Below the pieces are notes generated by a model. That model searched no databases. It was not told the origin of the DNA and was given only the letters and a program-made list of their open reading frames with translations. A stretch of 64,000 nt of DNA from JACVRM01 sp963755085 (lineage in GTDB: Bacteria > Actinomycetota > Thermoleophilia > Gaiellales > Gaiellaceae): assembly GCA_963755085.1 (NCBI GenBank), contig CAVWIN010000003.1, positions 1 to 64,000 of the forward strand, given 5' to 3'. Positions 23,588 through 32,112 of the stretch are shown here, one piece after another; the stretch's first letter is position 1, and each line of letters opens with the position of its first letter. The position numbers and the translations under genes were made by a program.

Positions 23588-24544
23588 GTGCGCGTCGCGG
23601 CCCTCGACCAGGGAACGAACACCACCCGCCTGCTCGTCGCGGACGTCTCCGACGGCCGGGTCGACGAGCTGCTGCGCCGGTCGCAGATCACGCGCCTCGG
23701 TGAGGGCGTCGACCGCCGCCGGCGCCTGCTGCCGCTCCCGATTGCGCGCGTCCGCAACGTGCTGACCGACTACCGGCGGTCGCTCGAGCAGCTCGGCGCC
23801 GAGCGCGCCCTGCTCGTCGCGACGAGCGCCGTGCGCGACGCGGAGAACGGCGACGCCTTCCTCGGCGAGATCGAGTGGAGCTACGGGTTCACGACGCGGC
23901 TCGTCGCCGGCTCCGAGGAAGCGGAGCTCAGCTTCCGCGGCGCGACGCTCGGGCGCACCCTGTCCGCGCCGACGCTCGTCGTCGACATCGGCGGCGGGTC
24001 GACGGAGCTCGTCCTCGGCGACGGCGGCGGAATCCGCGCCGCGACGAGCATCGACGCCGGCTCGGTGCGGATGACCGAGCGCTACCTGTACGCCGACCCG
24101 TGCAGCGCGCAGGAACTGGACGCCTGCGCGACCGCAGTGCGCTCGCTGCTCCGCGAGAGCGCCCCCGCCGAGATGGCGCCCACCGAGGCGATCGGCGTCT
24201 CCGCCACGATCACCACCCTGGCCGCGCTCGACCTCGGCCTCGACGAGTTCGACCACGAGCGCGTCGACGGGCACGTCCTCACGGCGGACGCGGCCGACGA
24301 GCAGCTCGACCGCCTCGCCGGGCTCCCGCTCGACGAGCGTCGCCGTGTGCCGGCCCTGGACCCGGACCGCGCGCCGGTCATCGTCGCGGGCGCGGTCATC
24401 CTGCGCGAGGTGCTCGACCACTACGGCGTCGACGCGCTGGAGGTCAGCGAGCGCGACATCCTGGACGGGATCGCGCTGGAGGCAGCGCAATTGCCCGAGC
24501 CGGTCGAGGGCGACGCCCCGCCCGGCGCCTACACCTGCTGCTGA
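23588..24544 (+). CDS. ppx: Exopolyphosphatase/pppGpp phosphatase family (Ppx/GppA)
   Basis: 318 aa, the short single-module form usual in actinobacteria. Sugar-kinase/Hsp70-fold landmarks: ALDQGTNTTRLLVADVSDGR at the start (phosphate loop 1), LLVATSAVRDAENGDAFLGE, and VVDIGGGSTELVLGDGG (phosphate loop 2) near 135-150. Removes terminal phosphates from polyphosphate, or converts pppGpp. GTG start 23588. The next gene starts 1 nt after its stop, so it is co-transcribed with the ABC exporter, although no functional link is obvious. Confidence 0.88.
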   Translation: MRVAALDQGTNTTRLLVADVSDGRVDELLRRSQITRLGEGVDRRRRLLPLPIARVRNVLTDYRRSLEQLGAERALLVATSAVRDAENGDAFLGEIEWSYGFTTRLVAGSEEAELSFRGATLGRTLSAPTLVVDIGGGSTELVLGDGGGIRAATSIDAGSVRMTERYLYADPCSAQELDACATAVRSLLRESAPAEMAPTEAIGVSATITTLAALDLGLDEFDHERVDGHVLTADAADEQLDRLAGLPLDERRRVPALDPDRAPVIVAGAVILREVLDHYGVDALEVSERDILDGIALEAAQLPEPVEGDAPPGAYTCC

Positions 24545-24545
24545 C

Positions 24546-25457
24546 GTGACCGACGCGCCCGCGATCGAGACCGTCGGCCTGTCGAAGACCTACGCGAACC
24601 AGGTGCGCGCGCTCTCCGCCCTGGATCTGCGTGTCGAGCGCGGCGAGGTCATGGGCTACCTCGGGCCGAACGGCGCCGGGAAGAGCACGACGATCCGCCT
24701 GCTGGTCGACCTCATCCGGCCGACGGCCGGGCGCGCCAGCATCCTCGGCCTCGACACGCGCGCCCAGAGCGTCTCGGCCCGGGCACGCCTCGGCTATCTG
24801 CCTGGCGACCTGCGCCTGCCGGACCGGCTGACGGCGCGCGCCCAGCTCGACTCGCTCGCCCGCCTGCGCGGCCGTGTCGACGCGGCCTACCGCGACGCGC
24901 TCTGCGAGCGCTTCGGGGTCGTCCTCGACCGCCCCATGCGCGAGCTCTCGCGCGGGAACCGCCAGAAGATCGGGATCGTCCAGGCGTTCATGCACCGGCC
25001 CGAGGTGCTGATCCTCGACGAGCCGACGAGCGGCCTCGACCCGCTGCTCCAGGGCGAGTTCCGGGCGCTCCTGCACGAGACCGCCGCCGACGGGACGACC
25101 GTCTTCCTGTCGTCGCACCTGCTCGACGAAGTGCAGCACACCGCCGACCGGGTCGCCATCGTCAACCGCGGCCGCCTCGTCGACGTCGACGCCGTCGGGA
25201 ACCTGCGCCGCCGGGCGCTGCGGCACGTCACGATCACGTTCCGCGAGCGGGTCGATCCGGCGCCGTTCGCGGCGCTTGCGTCCGTTCGCGTCGAAGGCGC
25301 GGACGGGTCGACGGTGCGCCTCGCGGGGCCTGCCGAGGCGATGGATTCGATCGTCAAGGCCGCTGCGGCGCACGACGTCGTCGACCTGACGTCGCAACCC
25401 GCCGACCTCGAGGAGATCTTCCTCGAGCTCTATCGGGAGCCGGCCGGTGCCGACTGA
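24546..25457 (+). CDS. ABC exporter, ATP-binding subunit (ABC-2/DrrA type)
   Basis: 303 aa from GTG 24546, immediately after the ppx stop. Walker A LGPNGAGKSTT near 38-48, signature ELSRGNRQKIG, Walker B VLILDEPTSGLDP and the H-loop LSSHLLDE. The C-terminal extension (about 220-303) is that of the DrrA/CcmA group. Energises the permease encoded next, which overlaps by 11 nt. Substrate is unknown; related systems export antibiotics, lipids or small hydrophobic molecules. Confidence 0.9.
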   Translation: MTDAPAIETVGLSKTYANQVRALSALDLRVERGEVMGYLGPNGAGKSTTIRLLVDLIRPTAGRASILGLDTRAQSVSARARLGYLPGDLRLPDRLTARAQLDSLARLRGRVDAAYRDALCERFGVVLDRPMRELSRGNRQKIGIVQAFMHRPEVLILDEPTSGLDPLLQGEFRALLHETAADGTTVFLSSHLLDEVQHTADRVAIVNRGRLVDVDAVGNLRRRALRHVTITFRERVDPAPFAALASVRVEGADGSTVRLAGPAEAMDSIVKAAAAHDVVDLTSQPADLEEIFLELYREPAGAD

Positions 25458-26244
25458 ACTCCTGCGCCGCGGCCTCGCCGACCACCGGCGGGCGCTCCTC
25501 GGCTGGTCGATCGGCGCTGCCGCCTACGCGGCGATGCTGGCGTCGATCTTCCCGTCGGTCCGTGGCTCGGTCGATCTCGACAAGCTCATCGCCAACTACC
25601 CGGAAGCGCTCAAGGAACTGCTCGGCGTGTCCGCCGCGATCACCACCGGCCCGGGCTACCTCGACGTCGAGTTCTTCAACCTGATCCTCCCGCTGCTGCT
25701 GCTCGTGCTCGCGATCGGGTCCGGCGCGCGCCAGATCGCGGGCGAGGAGGACGCCGGGCGCCTCGAGCTGCTGCTCGCCTATCCGCTGCGCCGGCGCGAC
25801 ACCGTGCTCGTGAAGGGAGCGGTCGTCGCCGCCGAGACCGCCGTCGTCGCGGCCGCCGTGTTCGTCGCGCTCCTGATCATCGACCCGATCGCGAACCTGG
25901 GGCTGTCGACAGGAAAGCTCGCCGTCGCCGTCCTCGGCGTCGCGCTCATCGCGCTCGTTCACGGCTGGCTGGCCCTGACGGTCGGCGCGGCCGGCGGAAG
26001 CCGCGGTCTGGCGATCGGAATTCCGGCGGCGCTGGCCGCAGCGGGCTACCTCGTCAACGGGCTGCACGGGGTGGCCGGATGGCTCGACCCGTTCCGCTTC
26101 CTCTCGTCGTTTTGGCTCGTCGGCACATCGCCGCTCGAGAACGGGCTCACGTGGTGGGGCGTGCTGGTCGTCGCCCTGGCCGGCGCGGCCGTCCTCGGCG
26201 CGGGGGCGAAGCTGTTCGAGCGCCGCGACCTGCGGGTGCCCTGA
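25447..26244 (+). CDS. ABC-2 type permease
   Basis: 265 aa integral membrane protein with about six helices, e.g. LIGWSIGAAAYAAML-like first helix, FNLILPLLLLVLAIGSGARQ and VAVLGVALIALVHGWLALTV. The EEDAGRLELLLAYPLRRRD loop after helix 2 is typical of ABC-2 permeases. GTG start 25447 inside the end of the ATPase gene gives translational coupling. With the ATPase it forms a heteromeric exporter. Confidence 0.85.
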   Translation: MPTELLRRGLADHRRALLGWSIGAAAYAAMLASIFPSVRGSVDLDKLIANYPEALKELLGVSAAITTGPGYLDVEFFNLILPLLLLVLAIGSGARQIAGEEDAGRLELLLAYPLRRRDTVLVKGAVVAAETAVVAAAVFVALLIIDPIANLGLSTGKLAVAVLGVALIALVHGWLALTVGAAGGSRGLAIGIPAALAAAGYLVNGLHGVAGWLDPFRFLSSFWLVGTSPLENGLTWWGVLVVALAGAAVLGAGAKLFERRDLRVP

Positions 26245-26259
26245 GGTAGCGTCGCGGCC

Positions 26260-27327
26260 ATGCCGCTCGCAGACACGAGCGAGATCAGCCTCGAGGAACT
26301 GCAGCTCGCGGCGCGCAACCACGGGCTGCCGCTCGAGGCGCTGCGCTGGCCGGTCACGCCGGCGGGCTTGCACTACCTGCTCATCCACTACGACATCCCT
26401 GTCGTCGATCCGGCGTCCTGGCGCCTCGAGGTCGGCGGGCTCGTCGAGCAGCCGCTCAGCCTGTCCCTCGACGACCTCCGGTCGCGGCCGGGCGCGAGCC
26501 ACGCGGTCACGCTCGAGTGCGCCGGCAACGGGCGCGCCCGGCTGACGCCGCGGCCCGTTTCCCAGCCGTGGCTGCACGAAGCCGTCGGGACGGCAGTCTG
26601 GGGCGGCACGCCGCTCGCGGGGCTGCTCGAGGAGGCGGGCCTCGAGCCCGCCGCAGTCGAGGTGCTCTTCACCGGCCTCGACCGCGGCGTCGAGGGCGGC
26701 GAGGAGCAGGTCTACCAGCGCAGCCTCGGCCTCCACGACGCGCTCATGCCGGACGTGCTGCTCGCCTGGGAGATGAACGGCGCGCCGCTGCTGCCGCAGC
26801 ACGGCTTCCCGCTTCGCCTGATCGTCCCGGGCTGGTACGGCATGACGAGCGTGAAGTGGCTCGCCTCCATCGAGGCCGTCGCAGAGCCGTTCCGGGGCTA
26901 CCAGATGACGGCCGCGTACCGGTACCGCGACGAGGAGGACGACGAGGGGGAGCCGGTCACGCGCATGCAGCCCCGCGCGCTGATGGTGCCGCCCGGCATC
27001 CCGGACTTCTTCACGCGCGCGCGCACAGTGCCGCTCGGGCCGGTCGAGCTCGAGGGCCGCGCGTGGTCGGGGCTTGCCCCGGTCGCCGGCGTCGAGGTGA
27101 GCACCGACGGGGAGACCTGGCACGAGGCGCAGCTCGAGCGCGACGTCGACGGCCGCTGGGCATGGTGCCGCTGGGCCTTTACCTGGCGGCCGCGGGGCCC
27201 GGGCGAGTACGTCGTGTCATGCCGCGCGCGCGACGAGGCCGGCAACGTGCAGCCGGACGACCCGCCGTGGAATCTGGGCGGCTACGCCTCGAACGGCGTG
27301 CAGCGCGTCACCGTGAACGTGATCTAG
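26260..27327 (+). CDS. Sulfite-oxidase-family molybdopterin enzyme
   Basis: 355 aa. Molybdopterin-binding fold with the conserved Cys87 in VTLECAGNGR as molybdenum ligand, WGGTPLAGLLEEAGL, and LLPQHGFPLRLIVPGWYGM followed by SVKWL. A dimerisation domain (about 245-355) follows with GVEVSTDGETWHEAQL. No Tat signal and no cytochrome domain are seen, so it is probably cytosolic and uses a separate electron acceptor. Oxidises sulfite or another small sulfur or oxo compound. It follows the exporter by 15 bp and overlaps the convergent holin-like gene by 20 bp. Confidence 0.88.
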   Translation: MPLADTSEISLEELQLAARNHGLPLEALRWPVTPAGLHYLLIHYDIPVVDPASWRLEVGGLVEQPLSLSLDDLRSRPGASHAVTLECAGNGRARLTPRPVSQPWLHEAVGTAVWGGTPLAGLLEEAGLEPAAVEVLFTGLDRGVEGGEEQVYQRSLGLHDALMPDVLLAWEMNGAPLLPQHGFPLRLIVPGWYGMTSVKWLASIEAVAEPFRGYQMTAAYRYRDEEDDEGEPVTRMQPRALMVPPGIPDFFTRARTVPLGPVELEGRAWSGLAPVAGVEVSTDGETWHEAQLERDVDGRWAWCRWAFTWRPRGPGEYVVSCRARDEAGNVQPDDPPWNLGGYASNGVQRVTVNVI

Positions 27328-27673
27328 CGCCGCGGAGGGCGTACTGGAGGATCACAGTCGTCACCGACATGATGATCGACGCCCAGATCGCGTCCCAGAA
27401 GAACGAGTTGATCGTCAGGTCGTGCGTCAGCGCATCGGTGAGCTCGAGGACGATCGCGTTGACGACGATCAGGAACAGCCCCAGCGTGATCACGGTCAGC
27501 GGCAGCGTGAGCAGGCGCAGGATCGAGCCGACGATCGTGTTCACGATCCCGAACAGGGCCGACACCCAGATGTAGCCCCAGACGCCGCCGTTGATGGTGA
27601 CGCCATCGAGGAGCCACGCGGTCACCGCGAACGCGAGCGCGATGATCAGCCAGGAGATCAGCAGGTTTCGCAC
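27308..27673 (-). CDS. Four-TM membrane protein, phage-holin superfamily IV-like
   Basis: 121 aa with four hydrophobic helices: NLLISWLIIALAFAVTAWLL, YIWVSALFGIVNTIVGSILR, LTLPLTVITLGLFLIVVNAI and FFWDAIWASIIMSVTTVILQ. This is the pattern of the mycobacterial four-TMS holin superfamily; despite the name, such chromosomal genes are usually not phage genes and their role is unknown. It overlaps the sulfite-oxidase-like gene tail to tail. The CBS gene ends 9 bp upstream, so the minus-strand genes 29717 to 27308 may form one operon. Confidence 0.75.
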   Translation of the reverse strand: MRNLLISWLIIALAFAVTAWLLDGVTINGGVWGYIWVSALFGIVNTIVGSILRLLTLPLTVITLGLFLIVVNAIVLELTDALTHDLTINSFFWDAIWASIIMSVTTVILQYALRGARSRSR

Positions 27674-27682
27674 CGCGCGACC

Positions 27683-28087
27683 CTACTGCTCGGCCGCAAC
27701 GGCGGCGTCCGGTTCGTCCTCGGCGAGCCGGCGCTGGAGCACACTGCGGGAGAGGACGCCGACGAGCCTGCCGTTCTCGACGACAGGGACGCGTTCGGCG
27801 TCGTGCTCCTCGAGGAAGCGGAACGCCTCCTCGACGGGCATGTCGCTGTCGATCGTCCAGTGCGGCACCTCGGCGATGTCCGCCAGCCGCGTCTCGCTGG
27901 GAACGAGGCCGGGAGCGACGACCTCGCGGACTAGCGTCTTGCGCGTCACCACGCCGACGAGCCGCTCGCCCTCGCAGACGAAGATCGCCCGCACCTCTGG
28001 CCGTGCGAGCAGCACGCCCGCCTCCTGGGCCGTCGCGTCGACGGACAGCGAGCGCGGCTCGGTGACCATCGCGTCGCGAGCCCTCAC
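27683..28087 (-). CDS. Two-CBS-domain protein
   Basis: 134 aa from GTG 28087, whose GTGA overlaps the stop of the glutamate dehydrogenase gene, so the pair is translationally coupled. Two CBS motifs: MVTEPRSLSVDATAQEAGVL ... LVGVVTRKTLVREV, and MPVEEAFRFLEEHDAERVPV ... LVGVLSRSVL. CBS pairs bind adenosine nucleotides and regulate partner enzymes. Coupling suggests, but does not prove, that it senses energy state for the dehydrogenase. The longer ORF upstream is a shadow of gdhA. Confidence 0.8.
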   Translation of the reverse strand: MRARDAMVTEPRSLSVDATAQEAGVLLARPEVRAIFVCEGERLVGVVTRKTLVREVVAPGLVPSETRLADIAEVPHWTIDSDMPVEEAFRFLEEHDAERVPVVENGRLVGVLSRSVLQRRLAEDEPDAAVAAEQ

Positions 28088-29367
28088 GGATAGAACCCGC
28101 GGGACGTCATGGCGGCGGCAACCTCGCGGATGCCGGCGACGAGCGCGGCGGCGCGGAGGGTCATGTCGCCCTCGGCCGAAAGCGCCCAGACCCGGTCGAA
28201 AGCGTCCGTCAGCTTGTCGGCGAGCCGGGCGCGGATCTCGTTCCGTGTCCAGAACAGCCGGCCGAGGTCCTGCACCCACTCGAAGTAGGACACGGTCACC
28301 CCGCCGGCGTTCGTGAGCACATCGGGCAGGACGGGGATGCCGCGCTCGGCGAGGATCTCGTCGGCCTCGATCGACGTCGGGCCGTTCGCCCCTTCGGCGA
28401 TCAGGCGCGTGTCGATCCGCGCGGCGTTCTCGACCGTGACCTGGTCCTCGCGCGCCGCGAGCACCAGCACGTCGCAGTTGAGCTCGAGCAGCTCCGCGTT
28501 CGTGATCCGCTCGCCCTCGCGGTACTCGGCGAGCGACCCGTGGTCACCCACCCACTCGTGCAGCGCGGCGATGTCGAGCCCCTTCGGGTCGTGGAGCCCG
28601 CCCGAGACATCGGAGACCGCGATCACGCGCGCACCGCGGTCGGCGAGCTCGCTGGCGGCGATGCCGCCGACGTTGCCGAAGCCCTGCACCACGCAGCGCT
28701 GCTTCGCAAGGGGCATGGCGAGCCGGTCGCACGCGCGCTCGGTGACCATGACCACGCCGGCGCCGGTCGCCTCGTGGCGGAAGACCGAGCCGCCGAGCGC
28801 GATCGGCTTGCCGGTCACGATCTCCGGCACTGCGTGCCCGATGAGCATCGAGTACGTGTCCATCATCCAGGCCATCGTCTGCTCGTTCGTCGCCATGTCC
28901 GGCGCGGGGATGTCGCCCTTGGGCCCGATGAACGGCAGCAGCTCGGAGGTGAAGCGCCGCGTGAGCCGCATGATCTCGGCCTGCGACAGCGCGCGGACGT
29001 CACAGCGGACGCCGCCCTTGGCGCCGCCGTACGGGAGGCGCAGGAGCGCGCACTTCCAGGTCATCCACATGGCGAGTGCGGCGCACTCGCCCAGGGTCAC
29101 CTCGGCGTCGTAGCGGATCCCGCCCTTGGTCGGGCCGAGCGCGGTCGAGTGCCGCACCCGGTAAGCCGGGAACACGGCCGCGGTGCCGTCGTCCATCTGG
29201 ACCGGCACCGAGAGCATGACCGCCTGCTCCGGATAGCGCAGGCGCAGCGCGATCGAGTCGTCGACGTCCGCATACGGTAGGGCCTGCTCGAGCTGGGTGA
29301 CGGCGGTGCGGTACAGCGGCGCGTCCCATTCGAGCGCGCTCGAGACGCCCTCCTCGACGCTGGCCAT
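28084..29367 (-). CDS. gdhA: Glutamate dehydrogenase (Glu/Leu/Phe/Val family)
   Basis: 427 aa, usual length of the hexameric family. Substrate-domain motifs HSTALGPTKGGIRYDAEVTL and LPYGGAKGGVRCDVRALS (catalytic Lys in the latter), then GDIPAPDMATNEQTMAWMMD. The Rossmann domain has VVQGFGNVGGIAASELADRG; the C-terminal PDVLTNAGGVTVSYFEWVQD completes the active site. Interconverts glutamate and 2-oxoglutarate with ammonia; NAD versus NADP preference cannot be read safely. Stop overlaps the start of the CBS protein gene. Confidence 0.93.
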   Translation of the reverse strand: MASVEEGVSSALEWDAPLYRTAVTQLEQALPYADVDDSIALRLRYPEQAVMLSVPVQMDDGTAAVFPAYRVRHSTALGPTKGGIRYDAEVTLGECAALAMWMTWKCALLRLPYGGAKGGVRCDVRALSQAEIMRLTRRFTSELLPFIGPKGDIPAPDMATNEQTMAWMMDTYSMLIGHAVPEIVTGKPIALGGSVFRHEATGAGVVMVTERACDRLAMPLAKQRCVVQGFGNVGGIAASELADRGARVIAVSDVSGGLHDPKGLDIAALHEWVGDHGSLAEYREGERITNAELLELNCDVLVLAAREDQVTVENAARIDTRLIAEGANGPTSIEADEILAERGIPVLPDVLTNAGGVTVSYFEWVQDLGRLFWTRNEIRARLADKLTDAFDRVWALSAEGDMTLRAAALVAGIREVAAAMTSRGFYP

Positions 29368-29381
29368 CGCTCGGAGTGTAA

Positions 29382-29717
29382 TCAGGTGCCGGGCAGCACC
29401 GGCCGGACGGTCAGGACGAGGTCGGGGCCGATCGCCTCGACGCGAACGTCGTGGCCGGCCTCGGCGGTCGGCTCGCAGCGGGCCTGCCAGAGCTCCCCGC
29501 CGACGCGCACCTGGCCGAGCGGGTCGCAGCGGACGACGACCACGGCGGTGCTCCCCACGAGCGCCTCCGCCCCGGTCTGCGGCCGCCGGCGCTTCGCGTA
29601 CCAGAGCCCGAAACCGACCTCGGCGAGGTCGACGACGAGCGCGCCGACAACTGCGATGAGCCCCCAGGGGGACGGCAAGAAGAAGATCGCCGCGAGGATG
29701 GCGAGGATGACGAGCAC
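29382..29717 (-). CDS. NfeD-like membrane protein with OB-fold domain
   Basis: 111 aa: two N-terminal helices (LVILAILAAIFFLPSPWGLI and AVVGALVVDLAEVGFGLWY) followed by a soluble beta domain (ALVGSTAVVVVRCDPLGQVR, VGGELWQARC). This is the short NfeD/YbbK form linked to membrane-protein quality control or stomatin partners; no stomatin gene is nearby. It lies 14 bp upstream of gdhA. Confidence 0.7.
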   Translation of the reverse strand: MLVILAILAAIFFLPSPWGLIAVVGALVVDLAEVGFGLWYAKRRRPQTGAEALVGSTAVVVVRCDPLGQVRVGGELWQARCEPTAEAGHDVRVEAIGPDLVLTVRPVLPGT

Positions 29718-29730
29718 GCCGTGATTGTGG

Positions 29731-30132
29731 CTAGACCGTCTGCGGCGCGGCGCGCACCGTCGCGCGCAGGCGCGCGACGAGCCCCTCGAGGATCTGGCTC
29801 TTCAGCAGCACGTCGTCGGCACCGGCCTCGCGCGCGGCGCGGCTGAGCGCGGGCGCGTCGTCGCCCGTGATCGCGATCAGGCAGAGGCTGGGCCGGTCGC
29901 GACGGAGGCGGGCGACGGTGCTGACGCCGTCGAGGAGCGGCATGTGCAGGTCGATGACGACGGCGTCCGGCTCCTCGACCTCGACGCGGTCCAGCGCGGC
30001 GACGCCGTCGGAGACCGTGCCGGAGACGAGCAGCTCCGGCTGCTGGTCGACGAGCTCGGCGAGCGCCGCGAGGAAGATCTCGTCGTCGTCGACCAGGAGC
30101 ACACGGATCTGTCCTCCTCGGTCCTCGGACAC
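29731..30132 (-). CDS. Stand-alone response regulator receiver
   Basis: 133 aa, CheY-like. Acidic pocket VDDDE at 14-18, phospho-acceptor Asp61 in VVIDLHMPLLDGV, Thr89 in AITGDD and the conserved Lys111 in VLLKS. No output domain follows, so it acts by protein contact; the cognate kinase is not in the window. It starts a minus-strand run ahead of the NfeD-like gene. Confidence 0.85.
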   Translation of the reverse strand: MSEDRGGQIRVLLVDDDEIFLAALAELVDQQPELLVSGTVSDGVAALDRVEVEEPDAVVIDLHMPLLDGVSTVARLRRDRPSLCLIAITGDDAPALSRAAREAGADDVLLKSQILEGLVARLRATVRAAPQTV

Positions 30133-30210
30133 TGGCCACCATTCTTGACCAACGGCAACGCCGCGTCCATCCCGGTTTGCTCACGGCACCGGACCGGGTA
30201 AGGCAAGCGC

Positions 30211-30250
30211 CCGGAGGCGGCCTGCATTGCCCATTCCGTGCCGCCTCCGG
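30211..30250. promoter_or_regulatory. Hairpin in the divergent region between receiver and PEBP genes
   Basis: CCGGAGGCGGC (30211-30221) pairs with GCCGCCTCCGG (30240-30250), 18-nt loop. It lies between two divergent starts, so it is not a terminator for either gene; it may be a binding site or chance GC pairing. Confidence 0.3.
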
Positions 30251-30312
30251 CGGGCTGACGGTATCGGACGCATTCACGCACGCGTCATCCCGCCCGTACG
30301 AAAATCCCCGTG

Positions 30313-30723
30313 ATGCTCGCCGTCCCGCTCGCAGCCGCCCACTTCGCGCTCGGCAGCCCGGCGATCCCGAGCGGCGGCACGATCCCGCGCCGGTACACGT
30401 GCGACGGGGCGGGCACATCGCCGCCGCTCCGCTGGACGGCGCCGCCGGCCGCGGCTGTGCGGCTGCGGCTCACCGTCGTCGACCCCGACGCGCCGGGCGG
30501 CCACTTCGTGCACTGGCAGGCGACGCGGATCCCGGCGCGGGCCGGGAGCGTGGCCGCCGGCCACCACCTGTCCGGCGAGGGCACGAACAGCGCCGGCACG
30601 CGCGGCTGGACGCCGCCATGCCCGCCGAGCGGGACGCACCGCTACGTGTTCACGCTCAGCGCGCTCAATGTGGGCGGCCGCGTCCTCGCGACGGCGCGGT
30701 TCGTCGGGCGGTACGGGCGCTAG
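30313..30723 (+). CDS. YbhB/YbcL (PEBP/RKIP-like) protein
   Basis: 136 aa. PEBP landmarks: IPRRYTCDGAGTSPPLRWTA, LTVVDPDAPGGHFVHW (the DPDAP and HW ligand-site residues), and the C-terminal GTHRYVFTLSALNV. The first residues (MLAVPLAAAHFALGS) are only weakly signal-like. Bacterial members bind small anions; function is poorly known. The start may be GTG 30310 or ATG 30313; no clear ribosome site. Confidence 0.85.
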   Translation: MLAVPLAAAHFALGSPAIPSGGTIPRRYTCDGAGTSPPLRWTAPPAAAVRLRLTVVDPDAPGGHFVHWQATRIPARAGSVAAGHHLSGEGTNSAGTRGWTPPCPPSGTHRYVFTLSALNVGGRVLATARFVGRYGR

Positions 30724-30804
30724 TCGGGCCGAGGGCTTCGGCGCACCCGAACCCGAGTTCCGCAAATGTACGAACAGAGCGGCTTTGCGCCTCAGCAAGC
30801 GAGG

Positions 30805-30847
30805 TGCCCCCCGGCAGGAATCGAACTTGCGCACGCGGTTTAGGAAG
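30805..30847 (-). repeat. tRNA-Arg(CCT) 3' half, degenerate copy 1
   Basis: The minus strand reads TTCCTAAACCGCGTGC from the anticodon loop (U-CCU-AA), then T-arm GCAAG-TTCGATT-CCTGC with one mismatch, then acceptor with one extra G. The pattern fits tRNA-Arg(CCT) from the anticodon to the discriminator. No 5' half is present. A second copy lies at 31964-32003. Confidence 0.65.
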
Positions 30848-30973
30848 GGTCGCTCAAGAACGTCCATCTGCAGGCTATGACCGCGACCTCGCAGGCCTGC
30901 GCGCCAGTACGTGCGCCAGCGTGCGATCGCCGTGCGGTCAAGTGATTAACCTGATGCACTGGAAAGGGCGCCA

Positions 30974-31942
30974 ATGCTGAGGGTCTGCATAGCCGCGCTC
31001 GTGGCGGCGATCGCACTAACTACCGCTGCATCGGCAGCCAAGGATCCCCCGCTGCCGCAGGCAGCCCGGCACCGGACGGTGACGGTCGTCGCTCGTGGCG
31101 TACCGACTCCGACCGAGTTCGCCGTCCTCGCCGGACGGCTCTTTGCTGCCGGTTACGGCGACGAGCAGAACCCCGACGTGGTCGGTGGCGTCTACATTCT
31201 CGGCGGCGGTAAGGCCATCAGAGTGCCAGGCTCGCCGCGGCATGTGTTTGGCCTTGCGGCCGCGAAGAACACGCTCTACCTGAGCACCAACCGGGCGCTC
31301 CTCGCGTGGAGCGGCTGGAACGGCACGCGTTTTCAGAAGACACGCCGCGTCAGGACCAGGGCCCCCTATGGAAACTTCAGGGCCCCGGCCGTCGGGCCCG
31401 ACGGGCTCATCTACGTGGGAGCGGATACCTCTCTCCCCCCGCCGACACCGAACTACAGCGCCTCGTTGGTGTCCGTCGATCCGGCAACCGGTTCGATCAC
31501 CGGCATCGCAACCGGGATGCGCCAACCGTGGCTGCCACTCTTCGTACCCGGCCGCGCATTACCTCTCGTCTCCGATCTCAACCAGGACAACCTCGGCCCG
31601 CACCGCCCGCGCGATTACCTCCTTGCGATCAAGCGTGGCGCGGACTACGGCTTCCCGGCTTGCCCGGCGGCCCCGCGTACGTGTGCGATCTACTCCCAGC
31701 CGCTCGTCGAATTCCCGGCCCATGCCTCCCCCATGGGGATGGGCTACCTGAACGGCAAGCTCTACATCGCGCTCTACGGCGGCCTCGGCAAAGGCCCCGT
31801 TGTCGTGTCGATGCCGCCGAGCGGCGGTAAGCCGACACCCTTCCTGTCGGGGTTCCCTGCTCCCGTGATCGCACTCGGCACTGCCTACGGCAACCTCTAT
31901 GCCGGCGATCAGAGCGGCGTGATCTATCGCGTTACGCCCTGA
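30974..31942 (+). CDS. Secreted beta-propeller protein (glucose/sorbosone-dehydrogenase-like)
   Basis: 322 aa with a Sec signal peptide (MLRVCIAALVAAIALTTAAS). The mature part is a propeller with blade-like repeats: EFAVLAGRLFAAGYG, GVYILGGGKAIRVPG, FGLAAAKNTLYLSTN, APAVGPDGLIYVGAD, and PMGMGYLNGKLYIALYG. The RPRDYLLAIKRGADYGFPAC segment resembles soluble quinoprotein sugar dehydrogenases, but I cannot confirm the PQQ or Ca2+ ligands. No obvious ribosome site (GGGCGCCA before ATG). Only gene of the tRNA-Arg cassette. Confidence 0.7.
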   Translation: MLRVCIAALVAAIALTTAASAAKDPPLPQAARHRTVTVVARGVPTPTEFAVLAGRLFAAGYGDEQNPDVVGGVYILGGGKAIRVPGSPRHVFGLAAAKNTLYLSTNRALLAWSGWNGTRFQKTRRVRTRAPYGNFRAPAVGPDGLIYVGADTSLPPPTPNYSASLVSVDPATGSITGIATGMRQPWLPLFVPGRALPLVSDLNQDNLGPHRPRDYLLAIKRGADYGFPACPAAPRTCAIYSQPLVEFPAHASPMGMGYLNGKLYIALYGGLGKGPVVVSMPPSGGKPTPFLSGFPAPVIALGTAYGNLYAGDQSGVIYRVTP

Positions 31943-31963
31943 CAGACGCATGGCTATGGGACG

Positions 31964-32003
31964 TGCCCCCGGCAAGAATCGAACGCGCACGCGGTTTAGG
32001 AAG
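31964..32003 (-). repeat. tRNA-Arg(CCT) 3' half, degenerate copy 2
   Basis: Same anticodon-loop-to-acceptor segment as copy 1, with a small deletion in the T-arm 5' strand but the normal CTTGC 3' strand and CGGGGGC acceptor. Comparing both copies restores a canonical T-arm. Confidence 0.65.
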
Positions 32004-32112
32004 TCCGATGCCGCGCCGCCTCCTTGCAGGCAAGAAGCGCACAGGTTGCCCGCAAGGCCGAGACCACCGCGCCCTCGCCGTGCTTGCTTTCTGGATTGCG
32101 CGTGCTCAAGAG

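Larger units (their letters stand above)
30805..32003 (-). mobile_element. 1.2-kb single-gene cassette between tRNA-Arg(CCT) 3' halves
   Basis: Two degenerate tRNA-Arg 3' halves, same orientation, enclose one secreted beta-propeller gene. Three CGTGCG repeats at 30910, 30920 and 30931 (10- and 11-bp spacing) lie near one end, arm-like. No recombinase. The smallest of the tRNA-bounded units in the window and probably the most decayed at its ends. Confidence 0.5.

Noticed and set aside
25354..27123. 589-aa minus-strand ORF
   Set aside because: Shadow of the ABC permease and sulfite-oxidase-like genes.
28084..28279. Longer start for the CBS protein (to 28279)
   Set aside because: The extra N-terminus is antisense-like arginine-rich sequence inside gdhA; GTG 28087 overlaps the gdhA stop and starts exactly at the CBS domain.
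30211..30250. Hairpin as a riboswitch or attenuator for the PEBP gene
   Set aside because: Large loop, no recognisable aptamer core and no alternative stem seen; kept only as a low-confidence regulatory feature.
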